Shown: one piece after another, positions 1 through 10,300 of the stretch | Layout: each line of letters begins with the position of its first letter | How positions within the stretch are numbered: position 1 is the first letter of the stretch | From: Hyaloperonospora brassicae | Taxonomy: Eukaryota; Oomycota; Peronosporomycetes; Peronosporales; Peronosporaceae | Assembly: GCA_947650285.1 (NCBI GenBank) | Contig: CANTFL010000221.1 | Location: 186,001-250,000 of the forward strand | Reading direction: 5' to 3' | DNA: 64,000 nucleotides | The notes under the pieces: model-generated | Database searches by the model: none | What the model saw: only the letters and a program-made list of their open reading frames with translations | What the model was told of the DNA's origin: nothing | Position numbers and translations under genes: made by a program

Positions 1-335
1 TCGGTCAGCACAAGGTCTTACCAGTCATCTGGTAAGCGCTTTCCCCGTTACATTGTCCATATTGCACGTCGTCTACATGGAAATGACAAGAATAGCATCG
101 CTCTGTACATGTTTGCAAGCATTTTACCTTACACGTGCAATAATTGATTCCCATCTTTTAACTTTCAGAGTCGCACTTGCATACGCAAAACACTAGGAAT
201 TTGACTCGCACTCAACCGTAAAGGTTCAGGATCGGCAGAACGTTGTTGGTCGAAATCGGTCGCAATACCGAGACAAGACTATTTTCGAAACCCGGTATCG
301 TTACTTATGTACTGGATGTATCGAAAAGGCCAAGC
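1..335. other. left flank, no gene seen
   Basis: I see no open frame with recognisable protein content, no RNA gene and no repeat here. The next feature is the outer end of an inverted LTR. Confidence 0.5.
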
Positions 336-755
336 TGTAATTGGGTAGCCCGTTACATGAAATTGTCATTAAGAAGATAATGACAATAAAGAATATTATG
401 TTGAATATTTTTTAAATAATATCACCAATCGTGGTGATATTGTTGGGACGGCCGAAGAGTCTACTCATTGGTTGATATCGTGATGATATCAACCCACCAA
501 TCGCTGCAAGACGCGCGCAATGGGTGGTGAGTAGACGTCATCATACGTTCAGTTACATTAGTATCATTCAGTCAGAACAAGTAAGAGATACAAGAGTTAT
601 AGGACTTAATTATATTGATGAAACAGTTCTATTTTCCCCTTAAGACAGAGCTTTCGGGTCTGTCTTACCTGCCGCTTCCTCGGTTGCCCTGTGTACGCTT
701 GTCGGGCGCTCGTTACCCTTGCTTTAAGTTCGCGCAAGGGGTGTGCCCCGTTACA
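336..755 (-). repeat. solo/partial LTR, left arm of a fold-back (same family as the 27-35 kb element)
   Basis: Read on the plus strand, this starts near TGTAATTGGGTAGCCCGTTACA and ends at GTGTGCCCCGTTACA. That is the reverse orientation of the LTRs at 27,283 and 34,878, i.e. it has the same orientation as the coding strand of that element. Shared blocks include the GGTTGATATC hairpin, the GCGCGCGT box and the AATATCACC hairpin. It is followed at 758-777 by TGGTAGCACTTTGTAGTCCT, which corresponds to the primer-binding/leader stretch next to the 5' LTR at 34,855-34,877. So this copy keeps its 5' LTR-leader junction. The first eight bases of that stretch, TGGTAGCA, match the complement of the initiator-tRNA-Met 3' end, which I take only as a hint at the primer. 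Confidence 0.85.
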
Positions 756-812
756 TCTGGTAGCACTTTGTAGTCCTACGCAAGGGGTGTGCCCCGTTCC
801 AGGAGTGTGCCC

Positions 813-1223
813 CATTACACCTTGCGTGAACTTAACGCAAGGGTAACGAGCGCCCGACAAGCGTACACAGGGCAACCGAGGAAGCGGCAGGTAAGACAGA
901 CCCGAAAGCTCTGTCTTAAGGGGAAAATAGAACTGTTTCATCAATATAATTAAGTCCTATAACTCTTGTATCTCTTACTTGTTCTGACTGAATGATACTA
1001 ATGTAACTGAACGTATGATGACGTCTACTCACCACCCATTGCGCGCGTCTTGCAGCGATTGGTGGGTTGACATCATCACGATATCAACCAATGAGTAGAC
1101 TCTTCGGCCGTCCCAACAATATCACCACGATTGGTGATATTATTTAAAAAATATTCAACATAATATTCTTTATTGTCATTATCTTCTTAATGGCAATCTC
1201 ATGTAACGGGCTACCCGGTTACA
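813..1223 (+). repeat. inverted LTR copy, right arm of a fold-back
   Basis: This is a near-perfect reverse complement of about 336-735, ending at CTACCCGGTTACA. Its beginning is truncated or rearranged at 785-815, where partial copies of the CAAGGGGTGTGCCCC end motif are repeated. A further copy of that end motif lies just outside at 1224-1240. Arms of about 400 bp are separated by under 100 bp, so the locus can form a long fold-back. An apparent 112-codon frame at 606-944 only reads through this palindrome and is not a gene. Confidence 0.85.
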
Positions 1224-1240
1224 CAAGGGGTGTGCCCCGT

Positions 1241-1800
1241 TTCAGAAGCACTACAAACTTGCTTCTTATAACGAAACGTACTTACGTAGCACATTTCACA
1301 GGCTGATCTGTAGACGTTATGGCGTTGTCAAACTCTGAAACACGTCTCGTCAACCATACAACTCTGTGATGGACCACAGCTTTATCGCGATAAAGAAATG
1401 TATGGACGATAACTTAACAAGCAGTGCGCTTCTGTCTGTTGGACAGAACGCACATCGACATGTGTAAATAAAGCATAGAAAATGCACAAAGAAAGTTTTG
1501 ACTTGTACATTATGTCAGATTCGTCAAAATAAATATGACGGTGCAGTGCACTCGACGAGTTGCCCCGGCGTCTAAATGTTGTCAGCAAAATCGTAATCAT
1601 AGACTGTGCAATACCTGTGAGTTTCTCGCTTCAGCAACACCGTCAGTCCTTTTAGCACTGGAAATAATGTGGCGTTAGTGGTATAAGAACCCCAAATGTT
1701 GATCGGTCGGCTTTCCTGACTCATAATTCTTGACTTAAAGAGAGAACCAGAACGTCAATGAGGTGCTTATGACTATGCGATATCGGTGTGCATTACCTGG
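1241..1800. other. spacer, no gene seen
   Basis: There are no convincing coding frames here. Immediately after the LTR end motif is AGCACTACAAAC, which may be a rearranged piece of the retroelement leader, but the match is short. Confidence 0.4.
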
Positions 1801-2580
1801 ATAACGTACGTCATTCTCCTCCTTGCTACCTCAGTCTGCTGGCTCCGGACGTTGCGGGGGACACTGCGCAGAAGGCACGTAAATCAGGTATCCAGTCCGG
1901 GGTGGAGACAGGGCGCTGATGTCGCAAAAAAGTTTGGAATACCACTCTAATCTATACCGATGGGCCCCCGACGCAGCCGACCGGGTCCGGCCGTGTCACG
2001 CACTAGACCGGTTCGCTTTCGCGAGGCCGGGAGCATGCGCGGCGACCGGACTGGCGATTTGAAGGCTGACGTAAAAAAAGCAGAAACCAGGTTAATGGTG
2101 ACAAACGCTGACGCCATGCCCCTCACATCGGGGTGCCGAGGTTGCTAATCCCCTATTAGTTCACACGCTGCGCTGCCTCGCGTGGCACGCCCAGCGGCAA
2201 GGCTTCTCTTTCCAAAGTGGGACCCGCTTATGGGAACTTGCCCCCACAGGGGGCCGGAAGTCTGGTTCGCTGAAGGTCTTCAACGCATGGTATACATTGC
2301 ACAAAAGCTCAAATTGAAGCTGACCCATACAACTGCAATTAATACGATACTTGCGAATGTAAACGTCGTCGGCGATGGTTTAGTGCTTTGTGGCAAAACG
2401 AGAAGGGTGCACATCATGTGGTCAGAGGTTCAATATTTCGGCGTAGCATCTGAGACTATTACTGCTGGCGAGATGCATTACCTGGCTGAACGTCGTGTCC
2501 GCCCAGACGTTACGACCGTGTATTCGTCGATCGGCATACGGTAGCTACGTTCTTGCAAACAACAATATAATGAATCTATC
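1800..2580 (+). pseudogene. decayed LINE-like (non-LTR) retrotransposon fragment, upstream part
   Basis: The stretch is GC-richer than its surroundings and has several short plus-strand frames broken by stops. Parts are repeated in diverged form further on. The CTGGCTC..GACG.TGCGGGGACACT block near 1840 recurs near 3510, and the CACACGCTGCG..GCCTC block near 2165 recurs near 4030. A frame at 2182-2544 contains a passage rich in hydrophobic and charged residues but no domain I can name. Position directly upstream of a LINE C-terminal remnant is the main reason for assigning it to the same element. Confidence 0.45.
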
Positions 2581-2603
2581 CTCAGAGGTTACGTAGGACC
2601 TGA

Positions 2604-3120
2604 ATGCGCCTTTTGATTCTTTTCATGTCGATACACTCTGCAAACATTAGGGTCGAGGACCACAGTTGTCGGAAGGTGTTGGAGTGCCGCGGACGCGCCG
2701 AAGCCATGAAACATTTGTTCTGGGAATGTCCCTACGCCGTTGCTCTTTGGACCAGACTGGTCATGCATTGGACTGGGGAACGAGCGTCCTGCCAGCGTAC
2801 TCAACAAATCATGGCCGCATGTGCGAGCAGACACGTCCACGCTATACCGACACACCGGACAGAGATCTTGAAGGAGCGATTCCAGGACGATGTGCTGGAG
2901 GCAGAACGCGTCTGAAAGCTAATATGGCACATCCTTGCCACGATATGCCAAACGAAGCTGTGGACGGACAGAAATGACGCTGTCTACCGCGCGGCATCCA
3001 TTGATTTCCGTGGGAGCACAACAAATTATTGGGCCACCTGTGTCTGCCTTTGCGTGCGGTCGCGAAGCGAGGGCATCGTACAGTAGCGACCGCGCCAGCG
3101 GCTGTCATGCTCTATGCATG
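2604..3120 (+). pseudogene. LINE C-terminal region (reverse-transcriptase zinc-binding, zf-RVT-like), decayed
   Basis: The frame from 2604 carries HLFWECPYAVALW (about 2709-2747), the zinc-binding style motif found downstream of reverse transcriptase in many L1-like elements. After one in-frame TGA at 2913 the same frame continues with IWHILATICQTKLWTDRNDA, the aromatic C-terminal motif of these proteins. The catalytic reverse-transcriptase domain is not visible, so this is a 5'-truncated and mutated copy. A second copy of the same family lies on the other strand at 4,600-4,926 with matching ERFQDD, LWxxxNDAV and R-A/G-V-R blocks. No function is expected. Confidence 0.7.
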
Positions 3121-3199
3121 CACTGAGTTGCTGGAGCGCGAACCAACAGGAGTGCTAGTCTAAAAGGCCTCATTCACGGTCAGTTCCCAGGTCGCAGAC

Positions 3200-3720
3200 C
3201 GGCACTCATGGCTCGGCTTACGATATACCAGAGATCTTGCACATCGTTAACAAAACCATGGAAATAGACAATCTAAACCACCCCACTTTGAAAACATTAA
3301 TAGCATGACGATTAGTACCTCAACGTGAGACCATCCTGCTACAACTGCATCATTGCAGACGCAGACCTTGAGCTTCTGCAAATCAGGCCGATCACGAGAG
3401 AAAGCAGCCAGTCTAGTGTAGCAATTTATTACTGCTTCATATGTCTGCTTTATGAAAACCATCTCGGACATCTTCCGCAACACGAAGTTTCTTCAACGCG
3501 TTCCTCTGTGGGCTGGCTCGGTGGTCCAGACGCTGCGGGGACACTCCCGGAAGACTATGTAAGAACGACCATTCACCAAGTCCAGGGTTGGAACTGTGAG
3601 CGCGCGAGTGGCCGGATGGCCGGGCTCCGCCCGCACTTTAATCTGCTTCAGGGTACAGAGGACGCATGGCTAGGAGGTCTGTTCCACTTGAGAATTCCTA
3701 GCGTGCCATCTTGACGTAAC
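3200..3720 (+). pseudogene. LINE-related decayed fragment
   Basis: Several overlapping short frames with stops. A GC-rich block at 3505-3600 (TCCAGACGCTGCGGGGACACT) is a diverged copy of 1840-1900. The translated piece FLQRVPLWAGSVVQTLRG reads like a retroelement protein, but I cannot assign a domain. It probably comes from another copy of the same LINE family. Confidence 0.4.
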
Positions 3721-3899
3721 CCCTGGCCGCTTCAGTGGTGGTCGACTTGCTCTGCTCTTCCGGCCGATCCTAGTGCACAATCTAGTACAGATGCGCCCAG
3801 ATGCGCGGCTAGACGAAGGATGTCTTGGCTTGGAGCTTACCTAGCATAAGCGACCGGTACTGGAGCTCAACAGGATCACCACGTTCTTTAAAATTCCAC

Positions 3900-4300
3900 T
3901 TCATGTGAGTGAAGGCGCGCGCAGTGAACGAGTCGGCGCGACGATAGCAAGTCGTAAAGAGTAGGAATTGACGTAGGCGAGGGGATGTCGATCTCTGTCA
4001 GCGCTCCCCGAGCCGCAGGATATTGGTAGATTTGGTCCCATTTGAGTCACACGCTGCGTCGCCTCCCGCAGCACGCGCAACTGAGAGAAGACCTTCCCCT
4101 GTGAATTATGGCACACTAGGGGGGCGTCCTGTCGGAGGGAAGGGGACAAGAGTTCTGGCTGGCTCTTAGGGGGTTCTCGTCTCTGTTCGTTGTTGCCCGA
4201 AGAGCATAAATTAAGAAACATGTAGGTCGATCAAAAACCATGTGGGGACCGACCTCGTGGTGATTCGGCTGTATTATACGAAAGTAAACACCAGAGGTCA
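3900..4300 (+). pseudogene. second copy of the LINE fragment at about 2.0-2.3 kb
   Basis: TCACACGCTGCGTCGCCTCCCG near 4030 and the following bases match 2160-2230 with scattered changes. No continuous reading frame survives, and frames on the opposite strand appear incidental. Confidence 0.4.
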
Positions 4301-4599
4301 TCATGATGATGCTGTCATCCTTTCTTTGCTCACCTCCAGGTTTGTTGTCTGGCTATCACCAATTGATTGCGGACATTGAGAGGGAGATTCCTGACTGTCT
4401 ATCACACCTGATGGATATTTTTTTGCGCTAGAAGTCTGAAATCGTCTAAGCCGAGAATACGGCGCCGGTCGCGGCGGTGGTTCATGGCTCCCTCTAGTGG
4501 TAGCGAAACCCCGCTAGCTTCAAGAGTAAAAAATTCAAGGGAAACATGTAGTCTAACTCCTTGAAGCACTGTCGCCGCCCCTCTATGTTCACGCACAGC

Positions 4600-4926
4600 C
4601 AAGGGCGTTAATTGACGGACGCCCCTAGTCCAGAAACAGACGACACTTTAAGCCGTCGTAGACCGCACGCCCCTGAACACTGCATCGTTGCACTCGCTCC
4701 ATAAGTGCGTAACGCAAATGGAACTCATCAAAAACCAAATCCGTCGCCAAACCAAGTCGTCGGCTGCGGCATCATCTTGAAACCGCTCGAGCAACCGAGA
4801 CCGCTGAAGCACCGGGATCGCCGGAGCCTGACGATTCGCACAATTGCCGAGACAACTAGCTACAACTGTACTCGACACGGGAGCGCCAGTCCAATGGCTG
4901 AGGAATTTTTTCCCGCACGCTCGCAC
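4600..4926 (-). pseudogene. LINE C-terminal remnant, opposite strand
   Basis: The minus-strand frame contains LLERFQDDAAADDLVW followed by LMSSICVTHLWSECNDAVF, parallel to the plus-strand remnant at 2604-3120. The HLFWEC zinc motif is not seen intact in this frame. Its orientation is opposite to the other LINE pieces, so at least two insertions or a rearrangement are needed. It is a dead 3' end only. Confidence 0.6.
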
Positions 4927-5159
4927 CTACTGGCAATCCCACAAAACGTGCCTCGAAGTTTCGGGCATCCCGTGACACGCCGGTACGGCCCGGCAGCTAG
5001 TGTCGGTAGCACGCCCGGCGTGAAAAAAATGAAGCTGCTTGGTAGCGACGCGATAAGCCGTCCGGATTGCGTACATTGTACATGCTACTTTCGTTTTATT
5101 TCACTACAATTCTGACCGGATGCCCTTCGACAATTGCTGATTTATCCTAGCATGCGCAT

Positions 5160-5290
5160 ATAAATCAAGACACTTCGCCACCCATCAATTTTTTCTGTCG
5201 CCTATCGATCAGAATACTTTGCCACCCGTCAATGTCACTTGTCGTACATAAATTAGGATAATTAGCCACCCATCAAGAGTAATCAGTCTA
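5160..5290. repeat. three spaced copies of GCCACCC(A/G)TCAA upstream of the effector
   Basis: The 11-base motif GCCACCCATCAA/GCCACCCGTCAA occurs near 5177, 5221 and 5267, spaced about 45 bases apart. Related flanks (AATACTT, AATTAGC) suggest a degenerate tandem array of a roughly 45-bp unit. It lies about 300 bp upstream of the effector core promoter and could be promoter-associated or merely a minisatellite. Confidence 0.55.
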
Positions 5291-5572
5291 GCACATCTGA
5301 TCTGCACTCGGGGACCTGGCGGTGATAGTTCACCACTTTCCCGCAGCTCCCAGTATTTGTGGACATGGTAGCTGAAAGTTTGAAGCAGCGTGCGATCTGG
5401 ACCGCATCCAAAACTGTACAGCACGAACTGCGCCGTTACTGCTCGTGCAGACTCAGACCCGGCGGGGTACATAGCTTGAACCCTTCACATAAAGGGCTGG
5501 ACACAGGCTACTTTTTTCTGACACAGTACCTCGAGTCATCCAGTAAATCTTGCAGTGCCACCCCGAAACTCT

Positions 5573-5590
5573 GCTTCATTTCCGAATTTG
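5573..5590 (+). promoter_or_regulatory. oomycete core promoter (Inr + FPR-like)
   Basis: GCTTCATTTCCGAATTTG closely resembles the oomycete initiator plus flanking promoter region, whose consensus I recall as GCTCATTYYNCAWTTT. It lies about 76-93 bases before the chosen ATG, a usual distance for short oomycete 5' UTRs. The match sets the likely transcription start near 5577, and it supports starting the protein at the downstream ATG instead of the upstream in-frame ATG at 5555, which would precede the predicted transcription start. Confidence 0.65.
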
Positions 5591-5665
5591 CTTAGCACGC
5601 CTCAGCATCGCAGAGCTCCAATCTCCGCCCCTCCGGTCACATCTATCACCTGCTTTGCTCGAACG

Positions 5666-6097
5666 ATGAAGTTGTTTCTGCCACTTGTGCTTGTGCTGAT
5701 AATCCCTGCTGTCTGCAACGCTGATGCTGGACCTGCTGCTGGAACGAGGACGACGTTGGACCTGACCTCAGCGGTGCATCCTGCCCGGAATAGCAAAAGT
5801 ATGCTGCGTGGATCTGACGGCCACAACGAAGCCGCGCCAGAAGAGAGGGGATTCGGTAAAAGTCTCAAGAAGGGTGTCAAAGCCGTGGGAAAAGGGACTG
5901 CCAAAGCCGCCAAAGTCACTGGCAAAGCGGTGGGTAAGGGGCTCCAGAAAACCGCGTCAACGATCAAGGAAAAGGTCGAAGATTTCAAGGAATCCCAAGC
6001 GCTTTATGCCCGCCATTATGATGCTATGCGAGACCACGAACACGAAATGACGAGCCTCTATAATACTTTAACTAGGTTTCGGAGCCAATTTGTATAA
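5666..6097 (+). CDS. candidate secreted RxLR-EER-like effector (143 aa)
   Basis: The protein starts with a clear signal peptide (residues 1-19, MKLFLPLVLVLIIPAVCNA). A degenerate RxLR site follows at residues 45-48 (SMLR, first Arg replaced), then an acidic EER (59-61). This arrangement and spacing are those of RxLR effectors secreted by Peronosporales and delivered into plant cells. The C-terminal part is unusual: residues 63-96 are a Lys/Gly/Ala-rich run with repeated KAVGKG-type units, possibly amphipathic or nuclear-targeting. It is followed by a charged helical segment (about 97-130, TIKEKVEDF, MRDHEHEM). No WY-domain is evident. The open frame extends upstream to 5555, but I chose 5666 because the signal peptide begins there and the promoter motif sits just upstream. 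The gene has no introns and lies isolated between LINE debris and AT-rich spacer. Host target unknown. Confidence 0.75.
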   Translation: MKLFLPLVLVLIIPAVCNADAGPAAGTRTTLDLTSAVHPARNSKSMLRGSDGHNEAAPEERGFGKSLKKGVKAVGKGTAKAAKVTGKAVGKGLQKTASTIKEKVEDFKESQALYARHYDAMRDHEHEMTSLYNTLTRFRSQFV

Positions 6098-6780
6098 TAC
6101 CCACGTTAGCTCAGCTGTTCTACTTAATAGTACTATGTAGCTGTATATTCGGGATTGAGGCTTGCGATAAAGTTTCATTAATGCGCTATTACCATGCAAC
6201 TGTAGCAATTCCTTGATTTGTCATGGTAATATTAAGATTCTTAAATTAGCAAAAGGCTAGACAGAGAGAACTGGATCGTTAGATTTTATAAAATTCGCTT
6301 AGGAAAACATCAAGAGCAAATTAAACATAGTGAACAAAATCGGAAGCCTCATCGGCTCCTAGCAGCGCAAAATTTGTATACGTTAATCCCTGTAACGCAC
6401 TAGATGCACGTTTGAATGCGTACAATCAGAGCTCTCAATGCGCTTTTCTTCTCGTGGAAGCATAGGCTCATAAAGGTCTGGTGGTGGTCGAACTAAAGCT
6501 CACCCAGGAAAAATTACACATACCCAAACTGTATTATCAAATTTTATAGGAAAAAAAGTGCCCCTAGAATTACAAAAATACTAAAATACTCTAGCTGATT
6601 GAATTAATTTGCTAGGAAAATTATACAAAAAAACCTTGCACAAGATAATTAAAAATTTCAAAATAATCCGCACAATGAAAAATAAAAGCTTCAGAAAATC
6701 ATTATAAAAATGCCCCACGTCGTCGTATACTAACGTGTATGTGGTACACATAAAACACGCGTCTTTAATCATTTTTGTTT
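6098..6780. other. AT-rich intergenic sequence downstream of the effector
   Basis: No supported gene. The sequence is AT-rich with short homopolymer runs. I see no clear terminator or polyadenylation signal that I would assign to the effector. Confidence 0.4.
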
Positions 6781-6784
6781 TCCT

Positions 6785-6960
6785 ATTTTACGGCCGTGAC
6801 CAACCCCGGCCCTGTTTGCGAAGCCGCAAAGAGGTCCTGCCGCAGGGGTGCTGCGCTTAAGGCTACCAGTTGCTGACGCAGACGCGAAATACGAGGACGT
6901 AAACGCGTCTTTGTATCTTCGGTCGTGGCCGTAATCACAGTTAGTCGGTGATAATGTTGT
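6785..6960 (-). other. short GC-richer block, possible coding fossil
   Basis: On the minus strand this block can be read as an Arg/Leu/Gln/Ala-rich peptide stretch (TRLRPRISRLRQQLVALSAA) that stands out from the AT-rich surroundings. It directly adjoins the Gln/Asn-rich repeat on the same strand. It could be the remnant of a gene whose repeat region is the minisatellite next door, but no start, domain or homologue is recognisable. Confidence 0.25.
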
Positions 6961-7019
6961 TTAATATAATGCGATTGCGTTTGTAATTGCTATTTTTGTT
7001 GCAATTGTAGTGTATTGTT

Positions 7020-7345
7020 GTTCCTGCTGCTGCTGTTGTTGTAGGCTCTGCGGTTAGCTTGTTGGTGCTCTGTTGATAATGATGGTGCTGATGCTGCTGT
7101 TGTTGCTGTAAGTGCTGCGGTTGGTGTTGTTTTTACTCTGTCGATGATGCCGGTGCTGTTGCTGCTGATGTAAATATAGGCGCTGCGGTTGCTGTTGTTG
7201 CTTCACTGTCTATGATGCCGGTTCTGTTGCTACTGCTGATGTTGTTGTAGGTGCTGCGGTTGCTGTTGTCGCTGCGATGTAGAGGATGCAACCGCTGTTG
7301 CTGCTGATGTTGTGACTGTTATTGTTGTTGTAGTTGCTTCGGTTG
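7020..7345. repeat. GTT/GCT-rich minisatellite (CAA/CAG type on the minus strand)
   Basis: Imperfect tandem units of about 65 bp are built around GGTGCTGCGGTTGCTGTTGT and GATGATGCCGGT..CTGTTGCT, repeated about five times. On the minus strand the triplets read as Gln/Asn/Thr/Ala runs, including a 61-codon frame at 7210-7395, but stops separate the units. The period is not clearly a multiple of three throughout, so it is more likely a minisatellite than an intact homopolymeric protein. Confidence 0.65.
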
Positions 7346-7399
7346 CTAGTAATGTTGATCTGCTTGTGTGATCGCATTGCCTTCCTGCTAATCAAATTT

Positions 7400-9330
7400 G
7401 ATACTTAAATAAAAACATAAATGCATCAATAGACCCCAATAAATCCTATCCTTCTGTTAACCCCTAATTGATGACTTCAATGGCTGCAGACTTCCTCGTA
7501 TGGAGGTATATTTCAAGAAGTAAACTTGCGATGATTCCTTAAGCGTATTCGTCAAACTAGAACGTGGGGCAATTTTTACATTCGTGACAATTTGGGTCCT
7601 TCATTATTTTCGTTATTAAATAGGGCCATTTTTACTTTTTTATATGTTTAAGTATTTATTTAGTCACATTGTAGCGTCGAATGGAGTAGGTTTCTGATAA
7701 ATGCACCCTTAATTTAGCGATCGTAATAAAAAGAATTTAAGGTGAAATTTATTGCACCGAGACTATCGATCATACAGAAGTAGTCGTCACATTTATTAAA
7801 CGAAAAATTTCATAGCTCAAACCAAGTATTATCGACTGACATTGCGTTCATGAATGGGGATCTTTTGTGGATCTCGTATTCGTAGTCTATGTATGTAAAT
7901 TTCTTCGTTCAAGCAAAGCTAATATAAGCAGATGTCATCACAATGCGAAACTATTATTTGAGCCCTTAAATCAAATCGCAGTCAATGAGTTGCACGAGCA
8001 ATGTTTGGTTGATTTAAAAATTTGTTCTATAAAATTACCTAACAAGGGAAAGTAAATGGTATTTAAAGCTATGACAACACTTATTCAATTATTAACATAA
8101 ACGTTATGCAATTTTAAATGTTCTTTGCGTATTTGTCTCACGAGATTGGTCTACGTAAGTTGCTACGGTCATGCATGTATGATGTTGTCAGTGTAGGTGC
8201 ATCCTATCCCATTACATTGTGACATGTCAATATAGACCTCTTACCTATCAATCATTTTTGCATATCCCTTTTGATGACTATAAAGTCAACGACTGAAGTA
8301 CAATCTCGCGAACGGATAACGAGATCATTCGGCATCACTTTAAAGATGAGAAAGTAGCAATTCTGGTGCAAGCGCTCACTATTCGGTGAATATATTTCCT
8401 GCCGATTCCCCCTCGTCAAGATTTACTTCTGGTAGTGTAGAGTAGACACTACCATAAATGAAATAGGGGGTAAGAAGTTTTGGCCTTTTGAATGTCGCAA
8501 CATTGCCACTTACGATTGAGTCGTTACTGGTCGTCTGTACAAGTAAAAAATTCCTATTTATAAATCTGCAAGTGAATGCATTGCATTATTTATATTGTAC
8601 AAATATCACCTTCGATACATAGCTTGCTCTTGTGCATCCGGGATCAACCATTATGTCCTGAACACCTTAGGTATTACAAGTGTTCACACTCCACCGCACG
8701 CATGAGCACTAGATGCGTATCAATTAAGCACGGATTATAGGCTGATGGATGCGTATCACATGCCTCAATCAATTCTAGAAATTAAGGGTCAATCAAGTCG
8801 TGGCTCAACGGCACTGTTTGCTCAACGTTTGACGGAGCTCGCGATGTGCACTGATAGTGTTAAAAATAAGTACTTTGTGACTCCTCACATATTGATATGC
8901 ACGTGAAATCTATGTTAGCAGTACAGTGTGCACTTGTCTTTCTCTTCCTCAAAAAAACAATAGAGGTAGCACAAGACAATACAAACAATAATCTCTGGCC
9001 GTACAAAAATACAAATACGATTAAAAATAAATAAATGTGCATAGATTATTTTGAACCTGAAAAAAACAATGAGTGACGGATTTTCCTGATTGGAATATCT
9101 TCTAAGCACTTTTTGCGCACACCCATCCTTCATTAGACATCGTACTGTATGACATTATCACCACGTCAGACAAGAAGTCGAGTACTGTCAGCAGCTGTTG
9201 ACGTATGAAATCGACATAAAATCGCCAACGAGACAACTGTTCTTTACAACATGTACGAATACGAAGACGACGACACTTCACATAATTGCATTGATCGAAT
9301 TTTAGTGTCATTGGTTAGAAAGTGAACATA
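7400..9330. other. AT-rich region without supported genes
   Basis: Only short, low-complexity frames occur (for example overlapping hydrophobic frames on the minus strand at 8860-9133). A small perfect hairpin GGTAGTGT/ACACTACC lies at about 8431-8453. Nothing else is recognised. Confidence 0.4.
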
Positions 9331-9336
9331 AAGTAA

Positions 9337-9575
9337 CGGAAATGACCTGTAATAAAACGCGCGCTAGACCAGTTCTGCTTCACCCCGCCAGGGGCATCGT
9401 CAGTGTCTTGTCAAAATACAAGCAAATACTTAACAACCTGTATCTTTGTGTTGAGTAATATTGCAACACGTAGAACCCTGAATAACATTTATATAGGCTC
9501 TAGTATAGGTTAAATCTATGACGTCGATACATGTGCAACTTGCACTTCCAACACTTCCCCTCGACCACATGAGAC
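9337..9575 (+). repeat. LTR-like repeat, copy 1
   Basis: GGAAATGACCTGTAATAAAA..CGCGCGC and the downstream CAGTGTCTTGTCAAAATACAAG, ACACGTAGAACCCTGAATAAC blocks recur as a direct repeat at 10,786-11,010. CTTCCAACACT.CCCC follows copy 1 and recurs near 10,252. AATAAA-type signals and direct orientation suggest LTR ends of a retroelement, probably copia-like, but terminal TG..CA ends and a target duplication were not resolved. Confidence 0.55.
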
Positions 9576-10019
9576 GAAAAAAGATTATGCATCCGTCTTC
9601 CGTACCGACAATTCTTCTCTGCAAGCTCCAATGGGGCTGTTCACTTTCGCAAAGGCTAACTTCCTTGTTGACCACTTGGTAGGTTATCTTGGCCCCCCTA
9701 TTGTCTGGATCGTGTATCATATTGACATATTTCATTCGTCGCCGAGCTTGTTTACTTGTTCTCGCTTGCTCCTAACCACGTAGATGCCACCTTTAATCCA
9801 CTTCATCCAACATTTACCTTCAAATGCAGAGCTAGGTCGTCCCTTTCGTGTATGCAAATAGCTACTGCTTGTCCACCGTGCGGCTTTTAGATATGCCTCG
9901 CCGAAACATGTCCTATCGCGACGTCATGGACGAACTCGCTTCTAGCGCTCGTCCCGTGTTTAACGAAGGACCAACCCCAGCCTCCTGGAATCATACTCTG
10001 TTAAATAAACCAATGAAAA

Positions 10020-10300
10020 ACGAAACTACTTGTATTCGAACGTGTGCCAGACGCGTTTCAGCCCCGCCGGGGGCCTCTAAAGTGGCTTACCGATCACAAA
10101 CCGACCTATATCATTTCTGCGGTCTCTGCCGCATCCACACGTTGCACAATGCCAAAAACCTTCTATACCTATCTCACATACAGACTAAATCATCAATGCC
10201 TAACAGACTCTACCGGTGTACACTGAGTTCCCCGCTACATCCGAAATGCCAACTTCCAACACTCCCCCTTGCCGGTGGGACTGTGAAACTTAACATTTCG
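10020..10300 (+). repeat. LTR-like repeat, partial middle copy
   Basis: GACGCGTTTCAGCCCCGCCGGGGGCCTC (from about 10,050) matches the GACGCGTTTCGGCCCCCGCCGAGGGCCTC block of the 10.8 kb copy and the decayed form at 9,385. It is followed by unrelated sequence and then the CTTCCAACACTCCCCCTTG block. It lies inside a 183-codon plus-strand frame (9848-10399) that I do not accept as a gene. Confidence 0.45.

Noticed and set aside
606..944. 112-codon minus-strand ORF
   Set aside because: It reads through the two arms of the LTR fold-back. Its ends are reverse complements of each other and it has no protein content beyond that.
5555..5665. Upstream in-frame ATG of the effector
   Set aside because: The signal peptide begins at 5666 and the predicted transcription start (about 5577) lies downstream of 5555.
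8860..9133. Overlapping hydrophobic minus-strand ORFs
   Set aside because: AT-driven low-complexity frames with no supporting promoter, domain or homologous copy.
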